From assembly GCA_035542775.1 (NCBI GenBank), contig DATKKX010000040.1, positions 1 through 18,320 of the forward strand: a DNA stretch of 18,320 nt. Direction: 5' to 3'. A model generated the notes under the pieces. It saw nothing but the letters and a program-made list of their open reading frames with translations, was not told the origin of the DNA and ran no database searches. The stretch comes from DATKKX01 sp035542775 (GTDB taxonomy: Bacteria; Planctomycetota; Phycisphaerae; UBA1845; UTPLA1). The translations under genes and the position numbers were made by a program. Positions 13,547 to 18,320 of this stretch are shown one piece after another (within the stretch, counting starts at the first letter, position 1; the number at the start of each line of letters is the position of its first letter).

Positions 13547-16324
13547 TCACAGCCCCGAGAGCACCGACACGATGTTGCTTCGCGCGGCGTAGCGGGCGGG
13601 GATCAGGGCGGCCAGCAGGCAGAGCAGCGTCGCCAGGGCGGCGCCGGCGGCGACCATATGCCAGGGCACGGCGAATTCCGGCTGGAAGCCCGAGAGCAGC
13701 ATGGTCATGAAGTTGCTGGTACGGCCGAGGGCGATTCCCAGTGCCAACCCTACGACACTACCGATCAGTCCCAGTACCAGGGCCTCACCGATGACGATCC
13801 GGGCAAGCTGCCCGCGGGTGGTGCCGATGGCCCGCAGCACGGCGATCTGCCTGGTGCGGCTGGCCACGTTGGCGGCCATCAGGTTGGCCAGGCCCAGCGC
13901 CGCGACAATCAGGCCGACCATGGGGATCGCGGAGAGGAGCAGCATCACGCGATTGATGTTGCGGTCGATCTGGTGCTTCAGCTCGCGGGCGGTGACAAAG
14001 GCCTTGGGCGGATAATCGAGCTTGGCGAGGATCTGGTTGACCACCTGCTCCTCGGGGCCATTGCCGGGCAGGGGGCCGGCGCCCATCTCGAACGTGGGGC
14101 GCCCCTCCGGGGTGACGCCGGTTGAGCCGACGATGGTCTGTCCGCTGTCGGAGGTGATGCGCGACGAATCGGTCTGCTCGAAGCTGAAATTGAAGAGCAT
14201 CAGCTTGCCGTAATCGCGGCCGAAGAGCCGCCTGGCATCGGCCAGCGTGCCGATGATGGCGCCGACCGAATAGGTCTGGAAGTAGGTAGTGGCGTTGAAG
14301 AAACTGATGGCGATGTCCAAGCCCGGCGATGCCACGACGCCGGCGATGGTGAACGAGGCCTTCTTGCTGCCGACCCAGATGGTCACTGTGTCGCCGAGCC
14401 CCTTCTTGTTGGCCAGCGCGAACTCCCGGGTGACGAGGATGTGGCCGCCCTGCTTGAGCTTGGCGATGGCGTCCTGCTCGTTGCCCTCGGCATAGGCCAG
14501 CTTGACCAGGGCGAAGCCTTCGTCGGGGTTGATGGCCAGGAATCGGGAGAACTGATCCAGCCCGGACAGGCTCCGCAGGATGCCCGACTTGGGCGGCTTC
14601 TTGAGCGAGAAGGCGAAGTCATCGGTGACGGTGAACTGGGCGATTCCCTCGGTGTGTCGGACCGCCTGGAACTCCTCGAGCGGGATGGGTTCATAGGAGT
14701 AGAGCATGGCGTCGGGGAATTCCTTGGGGAACTGCCAGCCGGCCTTGACCGATTCGCCCCAAACGACCAGGCCGACGATCAACGACAGCCCCACCATCAG
14801 CCCGCAGCAGATGGCGGCGGAACGGTAGGGCGCCTTGGCGATTTCGTCGCCCAAGAGCTGAGGTCGCAGGGCCAACAGTCGGGCCGCCGCATGGACGGCC
14901 ATCCTTCCGAACACCATGATCACCGCGGGGACAATCATGGCGCAGCCGCTGTAGAGCAGGATGAGGCTCACGATGGCCCGGGCGTCGAAGGTGGCCATGT
15001 CTTCGCTGGACATGGACCGCTTGACCATCTCGTGTCCGCCGATCAGGACACCGCCGAGGATGGCCATCAGCCAGAGCCAGCGGAGGAGTCGTCCGCCGAC
15101 CTGGGCTCTGGCCGCGTCCACCGGCGAGACCGTCAAGGAGCTCATCGCCGGCACGGCCGCTCCGAGCAGCGTCGTGCCGATACCGCCCACGATGGCCAGG
15201 ATGACGCCCCAGTGGCTGACGGCCATTGCGCCGACGTAGTCCGGGGCCATCTTCATGGTGAGCCCTTCGAGGGCAAAGCCCAGCGGCAGGCCGAGCAGCG
15301 TTCCGGCAATGCCCAGCGGGGCGGTCTGCAGGAGGACCAGGCCGGCGATCTGGCGGCGAGTCACGCCGACGCAGCGCATGAGGCCGATCTCGGTGATCTG
15401 CTCGGTGATGCCCATGCTCATGGTCGCAAGGATGATAAAGAAGGCGGTCAGCAGTACGGCGCAGGAGAGCAGCATCATGATGAAGCGCAGGAGTCCCTGG
15501 GCGGCATCGAGCTTCTGGTGCTGCGTCTCGGTGGTCTTGACCTCGATCCGCTCGGGCTCGAGCCCGGCGGCCTCGCGCTGCTCGTTGCGCTTGTCGATGG
15601 CCGAGCGGATGGCGGCGGCGATGTCGCGGATGTTCTTCGTGGTCGGCTCGGCGACCATAATGTCGACGTCCTTGACCTTACCCGGCAGTCCGCAGATGGA
15701 CTGCACGTCGGCCAGCCTGGCCCAGGTCATCTGGGCCTGATTGAGGCTGGCCCGGCGCCGGTCGGCAATGCCGACGATCTTGAAGCGACGAACGGGTTGC
15801 GATTCCGAATGGCGGCGGATGAGGATGTCGTCGCCCACGGATAGCTTGAACTCGTCGGCCAGCAGTTTCTCGACGACGATGGCGTCCTTGTCGTCGGGCA
15901 GCAGGAATCGCCCGGCGGCCATCTTGTGGGTGCGGAAACGCTGTTCCTTCTCGGGCACGACGCCGGTGACCTCGATTCGGCTGAACTGCGGCGCGGCCTG
16001 ATCGGCGGCGCCTTTGGGCGGCGGGGCGGCCTCGACATATTCACGCGTCTGCACCGTGGTGTAGGACACGCCGGGCACTTTGGCGACAAGCCCTTCAATG
16101 TCCTGGTCGAAGAAGGCCCATACGCCGAGGTCGGGCTCGACGATGACGTGACTGCGGCCGATCCATTCCAGGACCACGTCGGTCACCTTGAGGCGCACGG
16201 ACTCGTAGCAGCAGGTGACCCAGACGATGACGCCGACGCCCAGGGCGACGGACAGGACCGCCAGGATGGAGCGGGCCGGCTTAGTGCCCCAGCTCCGCGT
16301 AGCGAGTAGCAACCAGTGCTGCAT
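13547..16324 (-). CDS. ABC transporter permease, ten-helix FtsX/MacB type (YbbP-like architecture)
   Basis: 925 residues with two FtsX-type permease halves in one chain. Predicted membrane helices are near 18-38, 281-303, 328-352, 372-395, 415-430, 450-472, 503-523, 793-815, 845-868 and 888-910. Large extracytoplasmic MacB-like domains lie at about 45-265 and 530-790. FtsX-domain phrases include ITEIGLMRCVGVTRRQI (310-326) and RQIAVLRAIGTTRGQL (825-840), which contact the ATPase. Such type VII (mechanotransmission) ABC systems move lipoproteins, peptides or lipids, or drive periplasmic enzymes, rather than moving solutes through the membrane. The one-chain, ten-helix plan is like YbbP of YbbAP. 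The ATG at 16324 has GGGAG five bases ahead and overlaps the ATPase gene by 44 bases, suggesting coupled translation. Substrate unknown. Confidence 0.9.
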   Translation of the reverse strand: MQHWLLLATRSWGTKPARSILAVLSVALGVGVIVWVTCCYESVRLKVTDVVLEWIGRSHVIVEPDLGVWAFFDQDIEGLVAKVPGVSYTTVQTREYVEAAPPPKGAADQAAPQFSRIEVTGVVPEKEQRFRTHKMAAGRFLLPDDKDAIVVEKLLADEFKLSVGDDILIRRHSESQPVRRFKIVGIADRRRASLNQAQMTWARLADVQSICGLPGKVKDVDIMVAEPTTKNIRDIAAAIRSAIDKRNEQREAAGLEPERIEVKTTETQHQKLDAAQGLLRFIMMLLSCAVLLTAFFIILATMSMGITEQITEIGLMRCVGVTRRQIAGLVLLQTAPLGIAGTLLGLPLGFALEGLTMKMAPDYVGAMAVSHWGVILAIVGGIGTTLLGAAVPAMSSLTVSPVDAARAQVGGRLLRWLWLMAILGGVLIGGHEMVKRSMSSEDMATFDARAIVSLILLYSGCAMIVPAVIMVFGRMAVHAAARLLALRPQLLGDEIAKAPYRSAAICCGLMVGLSLIVGLVVWGESVKAGWQFPKEFPDAMLYSYEPIPLEEFQAVRHTEGIAQFTVTDDFAFSLKKPPKSGILRSLSGLDQFSRFLAINPDEGFALVKLAYAEGNEQDAIAKLKQGGHILVTREFALANKKGLGDTVTIWVGSKKASFTIAGVVASPGLDIAISFFNATTYFQTYSVGAIIGTLADARRLFGRDYGKLMLFNFSFEQTDSSRITSDSGQTIVGSTGVTPEGRPTFEMGAGPLPGNGPEEQVVNQILAKLDYPPKAFVTARELKHQIDRNINRVMLLLSAIPMVGLIVAALGLANLMAANVASRTRQIAVLRAIGTTRGQLARIVIGEALVLGLIGSVVGLALGIALGRTSNFMTMLLSGFQPEFAVPWHMVAAGAALATLLCLLAALIPARYAARSNIVSVLSGL

Positions 16325-17021
16325 CTCCGCTCCCGTTGGTTTCGATGACGCCGACGAAGCGGCCCTCCTGGAGGACGTGGACGCGGTCGGCGTACGCGGC
16401 GGCGGCCGCTTCGTGAGTGACCATCAGGATGGTAGTCTTGGTTCGGTCCGCCAGATCGCGAAGGAGCCTCCAGATTTCCAGGGAGGAGGCCGGGTCGAGG
16501 TTGCCGGTGGGCTCGTCGGCGAGGATCAGGACCGGGTTGTTGATGAGCGCCCGGGCGATGGCGACGCGCTGCTGCTCTCCGCCGGACAAGGCGGCGGGAC
16601 GGTGCCTGGCGCGCTGGTCCAGGCGGACGGTGGCGATGAGCTCGTCGGCCCGCCGGGCGATCTCGGCGGCCGGGCGTCCGTCGACCAGCAGCGGCAACAT
16701 GACATTTTCCCTGGCGGTCAGCGTCGGCAGGAGGTTGAAAGACTGGAATACGATTCCCAGGTGCCGGCGGCGGAACAGCGTCCGCTGCTGGTCGCTCATT
16801 TCGGTGAGGCTGTTGCCGTCGAGGAGCACTCGCCCGCTGTCGGGCAGGTCGAGCCCGCCGGTGAGATGCAGGAGGGTGGTTTTGCCGGAGCCGCTGGCGC
16901 CCATGATGGCGACAAACTGGCCCCGCTCGACCTGGAGGCTCACGCCGTACAGGGCGGTGATGACTTCCTCTCCGAGGTGGTAGCGTTTAATGAGGTCTTC
17001 GATAGCGACGATACTGGGCAT
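16281..17021 (-). CDS. ABC transporter ATP-binding protein (LolD/MacB/YbbA-type)
   Basis: 246 residues, cytoplasmic ATPase partner of the overlapping permease. Walker A is GASGSGKTTLL (41-51), the Q-loop glutamine is Q93 in VFQSFNLLPTLTARENV, the signature is LSGGEQQR (145-152), Walker B is VLILADEP (164-171) followed by TGNLD, and the switch histidine is H203 in VTHEA. The phrase FNLLPxLTAxENVxLP is typical of the LolD/MacB branch that serves FtsX-type permeases. It is the first gene of a two-gene operon. The ATG at 17021 has no clear ribosome binding site, so a short or leaderless 5' end is possible. It diverges from the phosphoesterase gene across about 100 bases with inverted repeats. Confidence 0.95.
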   Translation of the reverse strand: MPSIVAIEDLIKRYHLGEEVITALYGVSLQVERGQFVAIMGASGSGKTTLLHLTGGLDLPDSGRVLLDGNSLTEMSDQQRTLFRRRHLGIVFQSFNLLPTLTARENVMLPLLVDGRPAAEIARRADELIATVRLDQRARHRPAALSGGEQQRVAIARALINNPVLILADEPTGNLDPASSLEIWRLLRDLADRTKTTILMVTHEAAAAAYADRVHVLQEGRFVGVIETNGSGDAALVATRYAELGH

Positions 17022-17042
17022 GGAGCGTTGTGTCCCGGGCCT

Positions 17043-17096
17043 CTGACAGCTATGATTTTACCGAGCTGTCAGCCTTGGCCGAACCGCTGTCAGCGG
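17043..17096. promoter_or_regulatory. Inverted-repeat operator candidate between divergent genes
   Basis: CTGACAGCT (17043-17051) and AGCTGTCAG (17064-17072) form a perfect 9-base inverted repeat with a 12-base AT-rich spacer. A further palindrome CCGCTG-T-CAGCGG lies at 17084-17096, so CTGTCAG or its complement occurs three times. The spacer region contains a -10-like TATGAT on the plus strand (17051-17056) and TAAAAT on the minus strand (17055-17060). It could be a shared operator for the ABC operon and the phosphoesterase; -35 boxes are weak. Confidence 0.5.
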
Positions 17097-17120
17097 CCGC
17101 ATGGAGGATGGCGCAGGCCT

Positions 17121-17990
17121 ATGCGCATCATTGTAACTTCCGATCTCCACTACGACGTCGCGCGAAGCAGAGAGCCGACGGAGCGCGCCGCTCGCGAGAT
17201 TTGCGAGCTGGGCGGCGACGCCCTCATGCTTCTGGGCGATTCGGCATCGATCAATCTGGCCATCTTAGATCAAGTGCTCCGGCTTTTCGAGTCGTTTCCG
17301 GGCGCGAAGATGGCCATCGCGGGCAACCACGAGCTGTGGACCGTCGGGGGGCAGGATTCGCTGTATCGTTACGAAATGGAGCTGGCGGAGGCCTGCCGGC
17401 GGAACGGCTTCCACTATCTCGACGCCGATCCGATGCGGCTGAACGGCGTCGCCTTCGTCGGCAACGTCGGCTGGTACGACTTCAGCTTTCGGCCGTCGGC
17501 GATAAAGATCCCGCTGCGGTTCTACCAGAACAAGATCGCCCCGGGCGCGGCGGCCCATTTTCCGAAACACCGGCACCTGGTCGAGCACAAGGAGGACATC
17601 CCCCCGGCAGCCTGGGACATTACCTGCCGCTGGATGGACGGGGAGCGCGTCCGCCTGCCGGTGAGCGATGTGGAGTTCACGCACATCGCGGCGGCACGGC
17701 TCCGGCGGCACCTCGAAGATGTGACGGAGTCGGCCGAGCGGATCATCGTCGGTCTGCATCACTTGCCGTTCGCCGAGCTCGTTCCTCACACCATCGTGCC
17801 CGCCCTGGAGTTCGCCACGGGCTTTCTGGGCAGCGAGCTCCTCGGAGAGACGCTGCTCGACTTTCCGAAAGTGAGTCATGTATTCTGCGGCCACTCGCAC
17901 AGGGCCCAGACCTGTCGAAAGGGCGGCATGATCTGCACCGCCGTTGGATCGACATATAGAGAGAAACGGTATGAAGTCCTCGATCTGTGA
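17121..17990 (+). CDS. Calcineurin-like metallophosphoesterase
   Basis: 289 residues, probably cytoplasmic (no signal peptide or membrane helix). The dinuclear-metal motifs of the calcineurin-like family are complete: SDLHYD (D8, H10), LLGDS (D40), GNHE (68-71), GLHH (H213, H214) and CGHSH (256-260). Substrate cannot be read from the sequence; the family includes nucleotidases, cyclic-nucleotide phosphodiesterases and protein phosphatases. The ATG at 17121 directly begins the first strand MRIIVTSDLH; GGAGG lies 13 bases ahead, rather far. An in-frame ATG at 17052 would add 23 residues (Pro/Trp/Arg-rich) of no recognisable fold and falls inside the inverted repeat, so I reject it. Divergent from the ABC operon; the stop is followed by a hairpin repeat. 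Confidence 0.9.
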   Translation: MRIIVTSDLHYDVARSREPTERAAREICELGGDALMLLGDSASINLAILDQVLRLFESFPGAKMAIAGNHELWTVGGQDSLYRYEMELAEACRRNGFHYLDADPMRLNGVAFVGNVGWYDFSFRPSAIKIPLRFYQNKIAPGAAAHFPKHRHLVEHKEDIPPAAWDITCRWMDGERVRLPVSDVEFTHIAAARLRRHLEDVTESAERIIVGLHHLPFAELVPHTIVPALEFATGFLGSELLGETLLDFPKVSHVFCGHSHRAQTCRKGGMICTAVGSTYREKRYEVLDL

Positions 17991-18000
17991 TATGCCCTTG

Positions 18001-18033
18001 GAGGGTGGGACGGGCAAAGCCGCTTTGCCCGTG
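18001..18033 (+). repeat. Dispersed hairpin repeat, copy C (after the phosphoesterase)
   Basis: ACGGGCAAAG (18010-18019) pairs perfectly with CTTTGCCCGT (18023-18032) around a 3-base loop. The 5' flank reads GGGTGGGACGGGC, beginning about 11 bases after the phosphoesterase stop and in the same sense. No U-tract follows. It faces copy D in the opposite orientation. Confidence 0.8.
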
Positions 18034-18099
18034 GGCAGAACCATCGTGCAGGCGTACGGTCGGCACGTCACCAGGTTCGGGCGGGCAGGCGGGCGAAGA

Positions 18100-18130
18100 C
18101 ACGGGCAACGCAGCGTTGCCCGTGCCATCC
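18100..18130 (-). repeat. Dispersed hairpin repeat, copy D (upstream of the HtrA-like gene)
   Basis: CACGGGCAACG (18100-18110) pairs perfectly with CGTTGCCCGTG (18114-18124) around a 3-base loop, with CCATCC behind it, so on the minus strand it begins GGATGGCACGGGC. With copy C (plus sense) it forms an inverted pair with 67 bases between the stems. Confidence 0.8.
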
Positions 18131-18162
18131 ATGCTCGCGAACGACTCCGGCATTGGGGATGG

Positions 18163-18320
18163 ATGATGATTGCTCTCGCGGCGCTGCTTGCGTGCGAGTC
18201 GATCGTGGGTGCGGCTCGGGCCGACGACCGCGATAGCGCCACCCAGGACAAACGGAGCGAGCGGATGACGCCGGTGGTCAAGGTTTTCCAGGGCGCCAGC
18301 CCGGCGGTGGTCAATCTGTC
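18163..18320 (+). CDS. Secreted protein, probable HtrA/Do-type serine protease, N-terminus only
   Basis: Only about 52 residues are inside the window. ATG at 18163 (a second ATG follows directly) opens a signal peptide: hydrophobic IALAALLACESIVGAA, then ARA before DD as a likely signal peptidase I site. After a charged linker comes TPVVKVFQGASPAVVNL, which matches the way many HtrA/Do-like trypsin-fold proteases begin their mature domain (a TPVV..A.PAVVNI-type phrase). The catalytic triad lies beyond the edge, so the call is tentative. GGGG lies four bases before the ATG. The repeat pair C/D lies just upstream. Confidence 0.55.
   Translation, partial: MMIALAALLACESIVGAARADDRDSATQDKRSERMTPVVKVFQGASPAVVNL

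Noticed and set aside
14441..15844. 467-residue plus-strand open frame opposite the permease
   Set aside because: Gly/Asp/His-rich antisense shadow of the permease; no start signal or recognisable domain.
17052..17120. Longer start for the phosphoesterase at ATG 17052
   Set aside because: It would place the start codon in the inverted repeat and add 23 residues ahead of a first beta-strand that already begins at Met 17121.
1..18320. CRISPR array, tRNA, rRNA or insertion sequence
   Set aside because: No regular spacer-repeat array, cloverleaf, rRNA signature or transposase was found; the only dispersed repeats are short hairpins.
1..18320. Functional link between the Kazal protein and the HtrA-like protease at the other end
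   Set aside because: They are about 17 kb apart in different transcription units, and the predicted Asp P1 does not suit HtrA-type proteases.

Overview
The window is GC-rich, almost fully coding bacterial DNA. Most of it is a rearranged division/cell-wall (dcw) cluster. Several traits suggest a Planctomycetota-type (PVC) bacterium, possibly of the Phycisphaerae kind: the dispersed hairpins with a GGRTGGCACGG flank, a secreted Kazal-repeat protein, a broken-up dcw order, and several GTG/TTG starts. This is inference from style; no rRNA or other marker is present. MurE carries the DNPR motif, so the organism very probably makes meso-diaminopimelate-type peptidoglycan.

Layout. (1) 1-725, + strand: the 3' end of a cysteine-rich protein with three exact 70-residue Kazal-containing units. 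(2) 726-1085: non-coding, with inverted repeats. (3) 1086-5534, - strand: murC-murB-ddl-ftsQ, in that transcriptional order. (4) 5535-6007: divergent control region with a TATAAT box facing murE. (5) 6008-12575, + strand: murE-murF-mraY-ftsW-murG. (6) 12576-13305: a textbook-like promoter, a small secreted Lys/His-rich protein resembling the acid-shock protein Asr, and a strong hairpin. (7) 13547-17021, - strand: an ABC ATPase and a 925-residue ten-helix FtsX-type permease with overlapping reading frames. (8) 17121-17990, + strand: a calcineurin-like phosphoesterase, divergent from the ABC operon across an inverted repeat. (9) 18163 to the window end: the start of a secreted protein that looks like an HtrA/Do-type protease.

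How the genes work together. MurB and MurC make UDP-MurNAc-L-Ala, MurE adds meso-DAP, Ddl makes D-Ala-D-Ala and MurF attaches it. MraY then forms lipid I, MurG forms lipid II, and FtsW with FtsQ acts at the septum. The D-Glu-adding enzyme MurD is not here: its usual place between mraY and ftsW is an 85-base gap holding two hairpins. The canonical run murE-F-(D)-ftsW-murG-murC-B-ddl-ftsQ has been split and its second half lies divergently upstream of murE.

The least explained elements are a family of covarying hairpins, mostly just after stop codons and once as an inverted REPIN-like pair, the Kazal protein with Asp at every predicted P1 site, and the Lys/His-rich secreted peptide.
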